Shown here one piece after another: positions 23,397 through 31,788 of a DNA stretch of 43,198 nt. The stretch comes from an uncultured Bacteroidota bacterium. Its GTDB lineage: Bacteria > Bacteroidota > Bacteroidia > Flavobacteriales > Flavobacteriaceae. Under the pieces are notes generated by a model. It was not told the origin of the DNA. It was given only the letters and a program-made list of their open reading frames with translations, and did no database searches. The first letter of the stretch is position 1. Every line of letters starts with the position of its first letter. The DNA lies in the NCBI GenBank assembly GCA_902582405.1, contig CACHSA010000011.1, forward strand, positions 1-43,198, written 5' to 3'. Made by a program: the position numbers and the translations under genes.

Positions 23397-24287
23397 ATGA
23401 ATAGACTAGAATTTATAAAAAAAGCAAGTTTAATCTCAACTTTGCCTTTTATATCAAGTACTCACTCCTTATCAAATTTTCCTAAGTATAAAATTGGACT
23501 TCAGCTATTTTCAGTGAGGGATGCTATGGAAAAGGATCCAATTAATACTCTAAAATCTCTTAAAAAAATGGGATATCAAGATTTTGAAACCTATGGATAT
23601 GACGCTGGAAGAAAAGAATACTATGGGTTTTCCCCAATTGAGTTTAGGACAATTTTAAATGATTTAGGATTAACCACTTCAAGCGGTCACTATGGGCTCA
23701 ATGCTCTAATGGAGTCATCAGATTATAAACTATTTAGTTATTTAGATAGTTGTATAAATGCATCTCTAATTCTGGGGAACAAATACATCGTATATCCAGT
23801 TTTAAATAGCAAATACCATTCTTACGATGGGTATATGCTATTGATTAATAAATTAAATCAAATTGGAAAAAAAATCGAAAAATCAGGTTTGAATTTTGCT
23901 TACCACAATTTTGGATATGATTTTAATCTTTATAATGGGAAAAAGGGTTTAGAATGGATTATTGAAAAAACAAATCCAGATTGGGTAAAATTGCAAGTTG
24001 ACTTTTATTGGGTAATGAGAGCAAATAAAATTACCCCTAAAAATTTAATTAATTTGGCAAAGGGTAGGTTTAAGCTCTGGCATATAAAGGACATGGACAA
24101 TATCACAAAAGACTATACCGAACTGGGCTGCGGATCCATAGACTATACCAAAGTTTTACCAAGCCCTAATGCTTCTGGATTAGAGTATTATTATATTGAG
24201 CAGGGTGGAAATTATAAAATCAACTCTATGGATAGCGCTGAAAGAAGTATTGATTTTTTCAAAAAAAATATTCAAAAATTGATATAA
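23397..24287 (+). CDS. Sugar phosphate isomerase/epimerase-like TIM barrel, exported
   Basis: The 296-residue product starts with a hydrophobic segment (MNRLEFIKKASLISTLPFISS), a signal or Tat-like leader without the twin arginine. It is followed by the xylose-isomerase-like fold: IGLQLFSVRDAMEKDP, DFETYGY, FAYHNFGYDF (His ligand), KLQVDFYWV (Asp ligand), WHIKDMD (His) and YYIEQ (Glu). These positions are the usual metal ligands of this superfamily, which isomerises or epimerises sugars and inositols. Export is common for such proteins in Bacteroidota. It follows the DUF2911 gene by 59 bases on the same strand, so they may be co-transcribed. Confidence 0.88.
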   Translation: MNRLEFIKKASLISTLPFISSTHSLSNFPKYKIGLQLFSVRDAMEKDPINTLKSLKKMGYQDFETYGYDAGRKEYYGFSPIEFRTILNDLGLTTSSGHYGLNALMESSDYKLFSYLDSCINASLILGNKYIVYPVLNSKYHSYDGYMLLINKLNQIGKKIEKSGLNFAYHNFGYDFNLYNGKKGLEWIIEKTNPDWVKLQVDFYWVMRANKITPKNLINLAKGRFKLWHIKDMDNITKDYTELGCGSIDYTKVLPSPNASGLEYYYIEQGGNYKINSMDSAERSIDFFKKNIQKLI

Positions 24288-24299
24288 GTATGAATTTAA

Positions 24300-24698
24300 T
24301 TACTTAATGCAGCAATTTTCGTCCTTGCAACCACAAAAATTTAAATTGTAAACATGAAGTCCAGCAAGGTTCAAAGCAGAAATGTAAGATAATAGTTCCG
24401 GCAAATCAATAAAATTAACTTCCTCATTTAAAAGAATCAAAAAAAGGAAACTCCAAGAGATCCAAAAAATAGGTTTTATAATCTTACTTTTAGTTTTTTT
24501 GGTTGATCTATTTACAGCTATAAGTGATACAAAAAGAAAGATTGCATTAATACCCTTCCAGGAATAGATAATAAACTCATTTTGATTAAATATACCTGCG
24601 AAGGTAATGTAGAAAAAAGGAGTAATCAAGCAATGAACAAAACAAACGATACTGGATAGAAACCCAAGATTGTCTGAATTTTTAAGGGTAATTCTCAT
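24300..24698 (-). CDS. MerC-domain membrane protein
   Basis: The 132-residue product has four membrane helices and the MerC signature near the start, C19-F-V-H22-C23 with P27. It also has the C-terminal H-x-x-N-x-x-x-C region (HVYNLNFCGCKDENC). MerC proteins carry mercury or other soft metals across the inner membrane. Many MerC-domain proteins occur without a mer operon and have unknown roles, and no merA/merR is visible here. It lies alone on the minus strand, convergent with the isomerase, 12 bases apart. Confidence 0.85.
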   Translation of the reverse strand: MRITLKNSDNLGFLSSIVCFVHCLITPFFYITFAGIFNQNEFIIYSWKGINAIFLFVSLIAVNRSTKKTKSKIIKPIFWISWSFLFLILLNEEVNFIDLPELLSYISALNLAGLHVYNLNFCGCKDENCCIK

Positions 24699-24774
24699 AT
24701 AATTTAAAAATGCAAATATATATATTTTATAATAATTGAAGCGTGATTAAAAACGGTCAACCTATCAAATAAGT

Positions 24775-25143
24775 TTACTTCCTATAATCGTAAACCACAA
24801 AGTCTTCTACATTATCTCTCCAGTATTTTTTAGCAAAGGCAAGGTGTTTCGGATGAGGTAAATAAATTGAGTCTCTGTCAAACTCAGAATTAAACTCCAT
24901 TACAAAAGCGTGAGTAAATCCCTTGCTTTTACCCTCTGGAGATATGTTTTTTGAAAATATAAAGTTTCTAACAACCCCTATTGCTGATAAGTATTTGTAA
25001 GATTCCTTCTCTAAAAGATCAATGTCAACTTTGTCTTTAAATTTTAATAATACAACATGAACTAACACATCTTCATTTTTTTCTACTTCCTGAGAAAATA
25101 AAAAAAGAGGGATTAGTATAAGAAATAAGAAAAGTCTTTTCAT
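24775..25143 (-). CDS. Secreted Dabb (stress-responsive A/B barrel) domain protein
   Basis: The 122-residue product has a signal peptide (MKRLFLFLILIPLFLFSQ) and a Dabb domain. It starts VLVHVVLLKFKDKVD, has FTHAFVMEFNSEFDRDSIYLPHPKHLAFAKKYW with the typical Y-x-x-HPxH motif, and ends VVYDY. Dabb proteins are small dimeric alpha/beta barrels; some are catalytic (for example olivetolic-acid-type cyclases), many have no known reaction. Its exported form matches the fold theme of the surrounding cluster (13-25 kb). Upstream, 9 bases away, is a 46-codon frame that may be co-transcribed. Confidence 0.92.
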   Translation of the reverse strand: MKRLFLFLILIPLFLFSQEVEKNEDVLVHVVLLKFKDKVDIDLLEKESYKYLSAIGVVRNFIFSKNISPEGKSKGFTHAFVMEFNSEFDRDSIYLPHPKHLAFAKKYWRDNVEDFVVYDYRK

Positions 25144-25152
25144 ATTAAAGAA

Positions 25153-25293
25153 TTATAGTTCTAGCTTAAGTTTTTTTAGCATTTCGATTGTTGTCATCAT
25201 TTTAATTTTATGAACAGAATCGATGAAGTTCTTCTTTAATATCTTTTGTTCAAACATTAAAATGACTTCTTCTAAAGTGAACTTTTTTTCCAT
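25153..25293 (-). CDS. Small basic helical protein (46 aa), doubtful
   Basis: An ATG at 25293 opens 46 codons ending TAA at 25153. The product begins MEKKFTLEEVILMFEQKIL and is lysine-rich and amphipathic, probably helical, without a signal peptide. It sits in the 219-base gap between the Dabb gene and the metallo-hydrolase, on the same strand as both and 9 bases from the Dabb start. No family recognised; it may be a real leader gene or a chance frame in AT-rich DNA. Confidence 0.4.
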   Translation of the reverse strand: MEKKFTLEEVILMFEQKILKKNFIDSVHKIKMMTTIEMLKKLKLEL

Positions 25294-25362
25294 GAGATTT
25301 AAATTTAAAAAATATTATCAATAAGACTTAACCAATTTAAAAATTTTAATAAATTAAATTGT

Positions 25363-26289
25363 CTACTCCATATATCCAGGAAACACCCCTTCTTTGCTTA
25401 TAAAAGTGCCTACCGAGCCTACTAAAACATTTTTTGAGTCTAACCCCATAAATTCCCTAATTGAATAAGTTGAATTAATTCCGGTGCAGTGGGCACCTAC
25501 AAAAAATTCAACACCAGATTCTAACATTTTTTTTGCGGTCCATTCTAACTTTTTATCACTTAATTTTAGTAAATGAAATCCTCCAATTACCTTATTAATG
25601 GGCCTATTAGGAATAATTTTTTTAATATAGTCAATAGTGTTTACTATTCCTGCATGACCACATCCACTAACCATAACAATTCCATCTTCAGTATCAAAAA
25701 AAATGGATTGATCTTCAGGAATAGTATCCTCTTCTGTTTCACCTAAATGATTAACTACTTTCCCAAGTTTACTCCAATTTTTCTCATCATATTTTCTTGG
25801 AACTTGACCAGTAGTCCATACCCCGGGGAAAATCTGAGTTGCATTTTTATAAGATAAAAAATTCACACCCATATCTATGATTTTTTCCTTCTTCAATAAA
25901 ATATAATTTTTATCTGCTTTGCTAGAGGGTCTTGAATAAAAAATTCCTTCTCCAACGTGGGCTACTGAAAATGAATTTGGAAAGTTTTTTTTAAGATTGA
26001 TTAAACCCCCTGTGTGATCTTTATGATTATGACTTAAATAAACATTTTCAATCCCGTTTAAGTCTATGTTTAACTCCTTCGCGTTATTTAAAACAGTATT
26101 TTCTCTTGACCCAGTATCAAATAATATTTTTTTACCATCAAATTCAATTAATGCACTAAACCCCCATTCTCCTGTATAAAAATCTGAGAGCATGGTTGAA
26201 AGGATAGTGATTTTATAATCATTAATTTTTGGATTTTGTCCACATAAAAGTATAGGACAGGTAATAATTACAATCAAAAGATTTTTCAT
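25363..26289 (-). CDS. Secreted metallo-beta-lactamase-fold hydrolase (COG1237-like)
   Basis: I start at 26289 rather than the upstream ATG at 26310, because the product then opens with a signal peptide (MKNLLIVIITCPILLCGQ). The metal-binding motif HNHKDH is at residues 87-92. It is preceded by ILFDTGS and followed by a VMVSGCGHAGIVNTIDY segment, where the second His group lies, and GGFHLL. The pattern matches the COG1237 group (7,8-dihydropterin-6-yl-methyl-4-(beta-D-ribofuranosyl)aminobenzene 5'-phosphate synthase-like), whose members beyond archaeal methanopterin biosynthesis have unknown substrates. It is a minus-strand gene near an M19 peptidase but separated by 142 bases, so co-transcription is uncertain. 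Confidence 0.88.
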   Translation of the reverse strand: MKNLLIVIITCPILLCGQNPKINDYKITILSTMLSDFYTGEWGFSALIEFDGKKILFDTGSRENTVLNNAKELNIDLNGIENVYLSHNHKDHTGGLINLKKNFPNSFSVAHVGEGIFYSRPSSKADKNYILLKKEKIIDMGVNFLSYKNATQIFPGVWTTGQVPRKYDEKNWSKLGKVVNHLGETEEDTIPEDQSIFFDTEDGIVMVSGCGHAGIVNTIDYIKKIIPNRPINKVIGGFHLLKLSDKKLEWTAKKMLESGVEFFVGAHCTGINSTYSIREFMGLDSKNVLVGSVGTFISKEGVFPGYME

Positions 26290-26431
26290 TAAAAATAATT
26301 TATAGTTCAAAGTTACGTTTTATAATATTTCAAACTTGTTAGTAAATTTAATTCTATCTATTTATTCAAGCTAATCTTAATCTTAAAAAATTGAAATAAG
26401 ACCACTTATTATGTTTTTCTATTTTGGGTAT

Positions 26432-27526
26432 TTATAAAACTTCCTTATAATATCTTAACCAATTTAATCCGAGTATTTTTTCTATATCATTGAATTTGTA
26501 GCCTCTTTTTTTTAAACCTTCAGCAACATTTAAATATCTGTTAGGAACATCCAACTCTGGTATCCATGGTGGCCACTGTACTTTATAAGAGGGTTTAAAA
26601 ATTTTTAATCTAGGCAGATACCAATTCTCTTTAGTTGCTCCACTTGCCTTAATACCCTGAATAGCAAAATCTGCAGCAACACCTACATGCTCAATACCTG
26701 CAACATTAATTGCATGTTCAATGTGATCCAAATAAGTTTGAAATGTTGTATCAACCCCCAAATTAGGTCCTATCATGTATCCCAAGCAAATTATTCCAAT
26801 AACTCCCCCTTTTTCAGACATAGATTTTAGTTGTTTGTCAGTTTTGGCTCGCGGATGATTTTTATATAGATTTTCACACATTGAGTGATTGATAGAGACT
26901 CCTTTTTCACTGTATTTTATTGCATCATCTGTTGTTTTTCTACCGCAATGAGATACATCTACCATGATGCCAAGATTATTCATCTTTTTTACAACCTCAA
27001 TTCCAAAGTCAGACAGTCCTGAGTTTGTTCTTTCGGTACACCCATCGCCTAATAGGTTTCGTTGATTGTAGGTTAATTGAATCCACCTAGTCCCAGCTTT
27101 GTAAAGAGATTCTATATTTTCAATTGAATTTTCGATCATAGTGGCATTTTGAAAACCTAAAAGAACTCCTGTTTTACCTTCTTCTTTAGCACTATAAAAA
27201 TCATTTGAACCCTTAGCTAACAATAGTTTATTTGGGTTTGATTTAATTTTTGTCTCCCATTTCAACAAAGATGACATTGCTATTTTAAAGTTTTTTGAAG
27301 GTAAAGAAGCGCTGAAACCAGTATATCCTGAATCATCTAATGCATTATAGGAATCTTCATTCCAGCCCCTCGGGATTATTAACCCATCTATGATAATTGA
27401 CTTTTTATAAAACTCTTTTAATCCAATGGGATTAGGATTTGAAAACAATGAAGGCCCAATATTTGCAATGGGGAATAATGTTCCTAGAGATAAGGATTTT
27501 AAAAATTTTCTTCTTTTGATTGCCAT
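26432..27526 (-). CDS. Tat-exported peptidase M19 (membrane dipeptidase) homologue, atypical active site
   Basis: The 364-residue product starts MAIKRRKFLKS, a twin-arginine signal, followed by a hydrophobic region. The M19 TIM-barrel features are present: IQLTYNQRNLLGDGC (about 149-163), FGIEVVKKMNNLGIMVDVSHCG, SINHSMCEN, and the GIEHVGVAADF strand. The usual first metal motif DGHxD is here DGLII, and the usual EGG Glu region reads GFQNA. So the H-x-D and Glu ligands of the binuclear zinc site appear to be missing, while the later His residues remain. This subfamily with DGL and FQN is seen in other bacteria, so it is probably not simple decay. Substrate unknown. Confidence 0.85.
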   Translation of the reverse strand: MAIKRRKFLKSLSLGTLFPIANIGPSLFSNPNPIGLKEFYKKSIIIDGLIIPRGWNEDSYNALDDSGYTGFSASLPSKNFKIAMSSLLKWETKIKSNPNKLLLAKGSNDFYSAKEEGKTGVLLGFQNATMIENSIENIESLYKAGTRWIQLTYNQRNLLGDGCTERTNSGLSDFGIEVVKKMNNLGIMVDVSHCGRKTTDDAIKYSEKGVSINHSMCENLYKNHPRAKTDKQLKSMSEKGGVIGIICLGYMIGPNLGVDTTFQTYLDHIEHAINVAGIEHVGVAADFAIQGIKASGATKENWYLPRLKIFKPSYKVQWPPWIPELDVPNRYLNVAEGLKKRGYKFNDIEKILGLNWLRYYKEVL

Positions 27527-27631
27527 TTTTTAATTAATAAAAATTTCTCATATATTATTACATCAAAGCAATTTCAAGGTTATTTTATTTAATAAACAAT
27601 ACCTAAAGTGTAACCCAAATCCGAAACTAAA

Positions 27632-27991
27632 ATGGAAAAAATAAATATACTTTCAAAATTTAAAAAATTTAATTCTCATTGGAGCCCTCATTCTATAGCT
27701 GAACTAAATGGGCAACAAGTAATAATCGCAAAAGTTAAAGGGGATTTCGTCTGGCACTCTCATAAAGAAGAAGACGAACTTTTTTATGTTATAAGAGGTA
27801 AGTTAAAAATGGAATTTCGTGATAAAACTAAAGAAATTCTTCAGGGTGAAATGATTATAGTCCCTAAAGGTGTTGAACACAGACCTGGTGCTGATGAGGA
27901 AACTTGGATTCTTCTTTTTGAGCCAGTAAATACAAAACACACTGGAGATACTATTTCTAAGATCACTAAAGACTTTTATCCAAAAATTTAG
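27632..27991 (+). CDS. Cupin-domain protein
   Basis: The 119-residue product is a single cupin. The metal-binding first motif is W-H42-S-H44-x4-E49 with LFYVIRGKLKM, and the second is V-P-K-G-V-E-H83-R-P-G, so the expected 3-His-1-Glu set is complete. Cytosolic, no signal. Function is not fixed by the domain: small single-domain cupins may be isomerases, dioxygenases or regulators of sugar or amine metabolism. It is divergent from the M19 gene (105-base gap) and is the last chromosomal gene before the tRNA at the island's left edge. Confidence 0.85.
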   Translation: MEKINILSKFKKFNSHWSPHSIAELNGQQVIIAKVKGDFVWHSHKEEDELFYVIRGKLKMEFRDKTKEILQGEMIIVPKGVEHRPGADEETWILLFEPVNTKHTGDTISKITKDFYPKI

Positions 27992-28066
27992 AAAGACATG
28001 GCATTAAAGAAAAACCAGATCTATCACTATTTTTAGAAGAATAGCAATTATTACTTTGAAAACTTG

Positions 28067-28140
28067 TGGAGAAGAAGGGACTCGAACCCTCGACCTCTTG
28101 ACTGCCAGTCAAGCGCTCTAGCCAGCTGAGCTACATCCCC
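28067..28140 (-). tRNA. tRNA-Ala (GGC)
   Basis: On the minus strand 74 nt fold as a full cloverleaf: acceptor GGGGATG with 3' CTTCTCC, D arm, anticodon stem CTTGA/TCAAG with loop CTGGCAG (anticodon GGC), T arm GAGGG-TTCGAGT-CCCTT, discriminator A. G3-U70 is the alanine identity pair. One T-T mismatch at 6-67 in the acceptor stem and a G-T at 49-65 are unusual. CCA is not encoded. It is the left boundary of the integrated island. Confidence 0.95.
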
Positions 28141-28188
28141 AAATTATAACTAATTGATTTTAAACAATTTAATAAGAATCAATTTGTT

Positions 28189-28265
28189 TTTACAGTAGTT
28201 TACAATTGATACAAATCTATTAAAATTGGTCAATTTTGCTAAATTTTGACAGTTAATTTACAGTA
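28189..28265. repeat. Candidate integrase arm sites, left end
   Basis: TTTACAGTA occurs at 28189-28197 and again inside the 19-bp repeat at 28247-28265; the latter is exact in the right end at 35302-35320. GTTTACAATT at 28198-28207 has its reverse complement at 35334-35343. Spaced, repeated and inverted short sites near both att ends are typical of tyrosine-recombinase arm binding. Confidence 0.6.
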
Positions 28266-28484
28266 AAATAGTGGGGGTTTGGTTTTAATATTTCGTTTTC
28301 CCATGGGGGTTAAGAAGTTTTAATTTATATATAACCCAATGAAAAATGACAGTTGAACAAGTATTTATTTTTTTAACAATGTTGATACAAAAAATAATCT
28401 TGTTATTGCCTTTTAATTAAGGGATTAGATATATGAAATTTGAGAAGATTCCTAGTAAAAGAAAAATTCACAACAGATGTAGTC

Positions 28485-29063
28485 TCAAACCTCAAAGGTT
28501 TTAAAATTATAGAACAGATTTGTATCCCTATTTTCTAACCAATCATCCATCTGATTGTATTCTATAACCAGAGGCATTCTCATCTTTGAATTATGAATTT
28601 CTCTCATTATACCTTTTGCCTCAGTTGTAACTATACTGCAGCTATTTATTATCTCTCCTGTCCGTTTGTCTACCCACTGATCATACAATCCAGCAAAAGA
28701 GAATAATTCTGAATTCGGAAGTTCAATTAAATACTTTTGTTTCTTTTTACCTTGCTTATCAAGCCATTTCCACTCATAGAATCCATCTGCAAAAATCAAA
28801 CACCTTTTTGCATTTTTAAAAGAGGGTTTTGTTTTTAAGGTTTCATGCCTTGCATTGAGAGTGTACTTTTTAATATTGTCGTCTTTTGCCCATGAGGGAA
28901 TTAACCCCCACATAAAGTGCTGTAGGTCTTTTGGGTTTTCCTCTGTAACTACATTTATACTTGGATGACTGAATCCATTATATACTCCATTGACGGGATG
29001 TCCTTTTAAGCCTTTAGCCTTGAAGGCCTCTTTAGTTTTGGACTGTTTGAAATGAAAGCACAT
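28485..29063 (-). CDS. SRAP-domain (HMCES/YedK type) abasic-site-binding protein
   Basis: The 192-residue product has the catalytic Cys directly after the initiator Met (M-C2). The other SRAP residues are N70-A-R72, the E97 of FADGFYEW, and H157 in REIHNSKMRMP, so the active site is complete. SRAP proteins form a thiazolidine cross-link with abasic sites in single-stranded DNA and shield them from breakage. It starts MCFHF rather than the common MCGR, a moderate variation. It is divergent from hsdM with a 71-base gap and lies inside the island, suggesting carriage as part of its cargo, possibly repairing damage at restriction or replication sites. The C-terminus (about 18 residues after RDTN) is short. 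Confidence 0.93.
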   Translation of the reverse strand: MCFHFKQSKTKEAFKAKGLKGHPVNGVYNGFSHPSINVVTEENPKDLQHFMWGLIPSWAKDDNIKKYTLNARHETLKTKPSFKNAKRCLIFADGFYEWKWLDKQGKKKQKYLIELPNSELFSFAGLYDQWVDKRTGEIINSCSIVTTEAKGIMREIHNSKMRMPLVIEYNQMDDWLENRDTNLFYNFKTFEV

Positions 29064-29076
29064 TTTTCTAGATATT

Positions 29077-29127
29077 GATATTCAAATAAGAGATCCTCGA
29101 ATACATTTTTTAAATTTAGATATTCAA
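29077..29127. promoter_or_regulatory. Direct-repeat pair in the divergent SRAP-hsdM gap
   Basis: GATATTCAA occurs at 29077-29085 and 29119-29127, 42 bases apart, about four helical turns. Both lie in the 71-base gap that must hold the promoters of both genes. It could be an operator, but no regulator gene is in the island, so this is a weak candidate. Confidence 0.3.
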
Positions 29128-29134
29128 GTTTAAT

Positions 29135-30589
29135 ATGTTCGAACAAACTTTCAAAAATATAGATGATGTTCTCTACAAGGATGCTGGTAGTGACAGTGAA
29201 TTAGATTATGTCGGTCAAACTTCTTGGATCCTTTTTCTTAAGTACTTAGATGAACTTGAAAAAGAAAAGTCTATTGAAGCCTCACTTTCTGGAAAAGTCT
29301 ACGAACCGATAATTGAAGATAAATTCAAATGGAGTAATTGGGCTGTTCCAAAAAATAAAGATGGAACCCCTGATCTTAATAATCAAATGGATGCTGAAAT
29401 ACTTGTAAGTTTTGTTGAGAATGAACTCTTCCCATACCTAAGTCTTTTTAAGCAAAAAGCAGAAAATCCAGCTTCAATTGAATATAAGATTGGAGAAATA
29501 TTCGATGAGCTTGATAATAAGATAAAAAGTGGATATAATTTAAGAGAAATAATTCAGCATGTTGACACTCTTCCCTTTAAATCTCGAGAGGATAAACATG
29601 AGCTCAGTGATCTTTATGAAACGAAGATCAAGAACATGGGGAATGCTGGAAGAAATGGAGGTCAGTATTACACGCCAAGAGCTCTTATTCGCGCAATGGT
29701 TAGGGTAATTGATCCAAAAGTTGGAGAAACGGTTTATGACCCAGCAGTGGGCTCAGCAGGGTTTTTGTGTGAGGCATTTGACTATATGAAAAAGCGCATG
29801 GATGAGACTACTGAAAACATGCAAATCCTTGAGGAGAAAACCTTTTTTGGTAAAGAGAAGAAGAACCTTGCCTACGTCATTGGAGTAATGAATATGATCC
29901 TTCATGGTATTGAGGCTCCAAATATTGAGCACACAAATACATTAGGTGAAACGATCAGGAACATACAAGAAAAAGATCGTCATGATGTAATACTTGCTAA
30001 TCCACCATTTGGAGGAAAGGAACGTTTTGAGGTTCAACAGAACTTTGATATCAAAACCGGGGAAACAGCTTTTCTTTTCATGCAGCATTTCATTAAAAGT
30101 TTAAAGGCAGGAGGTAGGGCAGCCATTGTAATTAAAAACACTTTTCTAAGTAATACAGACAATGCCTCTGTAGCTCTTAGACAATATCTTTTGGAATCCT
30201 GTAATCTTCATACTGTTCTTGATATGCCTGGAGGAACATTTCAAGGGGCTGGAGTGAAGACTGTAGTATTGTTTTTCACAAAAGGAGAGCCTACAAAATC
30301 CATATGGTATTATCAGTTTGATCCAGGACGGTCTCTTGGAAAAACAAACCCACTAAATGATAAAGACCTTGATGAGTTTGTAAGTATTTGTAGAGAAATG
30401 CCAGAGTCTGAAAAGTCATGGAACTTAAAAGTTTCAGATGTGGATGAAAAGACATGTGATCTTAGTGTAAAGAATCCAAACCTTCCAGAAGAAGCACCTC
30501 TTCGTTCACCTTCTGAGATCTTATCAGAGATAAAAAGTTTAGATGCTGAAACCAACTCTATACTAAATTCACTCAAAGATATTATATGA
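29135..30589 (+). CDS. hsdM: Type I restriction-modification methyltransferase subunit (HsdM)
   Basis: The 484-residue product has the HsdM layout. A helical N-terminal domain (1-150) precedes YYTPR (178-182) and AdoMet-binding motif I DPAVGSAGF (202-210). The catalytic N6-adenine motif NPPF is at 289-292, followed by GGKE and FLFMQHFIKSLKAGGRAAIVI. With HsdS it methylates adenine at the target sequence and protects host DNA; it is also required for the restriction complex. The last four bases (ATGA) overlap the hsdS start, indicating translational coupling. Length fits EcoEI/type IB relatives better than long IA enzymes. Cytosolic. Confidence 0.95.
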   Translation: MFEQTFKNIDDVLYKDAGSDSELDYVGQTSWILFLKYLDELEKEKSIEASLSGKVYEPIIEDKFKWSNWAVPKNKDGTPDLNNQMDAEILVSFVENELFPYLSLFKQKAENPASIEYKIGEIFDELDNKIKSGYNLREIIQHVDTLPFKSREDKHELSDLYETKIKNMGNAGRNGGQYYTPRALIRAMVRVIDPKVGETVYDPAVGSAGFLCEAFDYMKKRMDETTENMQILEEKTFFGKEKKNLAYVIGVMNMILHGIEAPNIEHTNTLGETIRNIQEKDRHDVILANPPFGGKERFEVQQNFDIKTGETAFLFMQHFIKSLKAGGRAAIVIKNTFLSNTDNASVALRQYLLESCNLHTVLDMPGGTFQGAGVKTVVLFFTKGEPTKSIWYYQFDPGRSLGKTNPLNDKDLDEFVSICREMPESEKSWNLKVSDVDEKTCDLSVKNPNLPEEAPLRSPSEILSEIKSLDAETNSILNSLKDII

Positions 30590-31788
30590 AACCGGGTTGG
30601 CAATCAAATAAACTTTCAGAAGTAATTGACCAATTTATCGTTCCACAAAGAGACAAACCCAAAGTGTTTGATGGGAATGTACCGTGGTGTAGAATAGAAG
30701 ATTTTGACGGAAGATACCTTGTAAAGTCTAAATCAGGACTTAAAGTTTCTGATCAATTAATTAAGTCAATGCCCTTAAGAGTTTTTCCAGTTGACACTGT
30801 TATTGTCTCTTGTAGTGCAGATCTTGGTAGGTGTGCTATTATAAAAAAGCCTTTAGTTACAAATCAAACATTTATTGGTTTGGTACCTTCAAATAAAATA
30901 GATTCAGATTTTCTTTATCATTTAATGACCTCAATGTCTGTCAAATTAAATAATATGGCAAGCGGTGCTACTATAAAATATTTATCAAAGAAAAAGTTTC
31001 AGCAAATAGAAATACTAATCCCACCTCTCTCAGAACAAAAACAAATCGTTGAAATCCTTGACAAAGCTTTCGATAAGATTGATAAAGCCATAGCTAATAT
31101 TGAGAGGAATATTGAGAATGCTAAGGAGATGTATGAATCAAAACTAAATGAAATATTCTCCAATAGTTGTGATGATTGGTCAGAAACAAAAATGGTTGAT
31201 TTATGTGATATTCTCACCTGTGGTGTTGCTTCAACTCCAAAATATGTTGATGAAAGTATTGGCATTCCATTTCTTTCAGCACAAAATGTTAGAAATGGAA
31301 AAGTGGTGCTTCATAAATACAGATATATTTCAAAAAAACTACATGAGCATTTAACTAAAAAAAATAAGCCTTCTAAAGGAGATATTTTATACTCAAGAGT
31401 TGGTGCAAAGTTTGGAGAAGCTGCAGTTGTAGAGCATGACTTTGAGTTTAGTGTTTATGTCAGTCTCACGTTAATAAGACCTAAGGCTGAAAAACTATAC
31501 AATTATTATTTGAAGCATTTACTTAATTCCCCATCTATAAAGTCGTTAGCAAAATCAAGTATTACAAGTTCAGGTGTTCCTAACTTAAATGTAAAATCTG
31601 TTAGAGATTTTCCTATTCGATACCCTAATTTAAGTGAGCAAATAAGACTTGTAGGCACTATTGATGGTTTAAGTGAACATATTCAATCACTTATGTCAAA
31701 TTATAGAGAAGAGCTCAAGAACTTAGAAGAACTAAAAAAATCAATCCTTGAAAAAGCATTTAAGGGAGAACTATCCAGTGCTGCATGA
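30586..31788 (+). CDS. hsdS: Type I restriction-modification specificity subunit (HsdS)
   Basis: The 400-residue product has two target-recognition domains separated by helical spacers. The first TRD is about 1-145, then the central coiled region with EQKQIVEILDKAFDKIDKAI (about 148-188). The second TRD is about 200-345, then the C-terminal helix EQIRLVGTIDGLSEHIQSLM through LEKAFKGEL. This is the standard layout that sets the bipartite DNA target, each TRD reading one half site. The recognition sequence cannot be inferred by eye. It overlaps hsdM and hsdR by 4 bases each, so it is translated in the middle of the operon. Confidence 0.95.
   Translation: MKPGWQSNKLSEVIDQFIVPQRDKPKVFDGNVPWCRIEDFDGRYLVKSKSGLKVSDQLIKSMPLRVFPVDTVIVSCSADLGRCAIIKKPLVTNQTFIGLVPSNKIDSDFLYHLMTSMSVKLNNMASGATIKYLSKKKFQQIEILIPPLSEQKQIVEILDKAFDKIDKAIANIERNIENAKEMYESKLNEIFSNSCDDWSETKMVDLCDILTCGVASTPKYVDESIGIPFLSAQNVRNGKVVLHKYRYISKKLHEHLTKKNKPSKGDILYSRVGAKFGEAAVVEHDFEFSVYVSLTLIRPKAEKLYNYYLKHLLNSPSIKSLAKSSITSSGVPNLNVKSVRDFPIRYPNLSEQIRLVGTIDGLSEHIQSLMSNYREELKNLEELKKSILEKAFKGELSSAA

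Noticed and set aside
24300-24698. Mercury resistance operon
   Set aside because: Only a MerC-like protein is present; no merA, merR, merT or merP is seen nearby.
28433-28504. Plus-strand 23-codon frame (MKFEKIPSK...) in the left end of the island
   Set aside because: No signal, no conserved feature, overlaps the SRAP gene end on the other strand, and likely a chance frame in AT-rich DNA.
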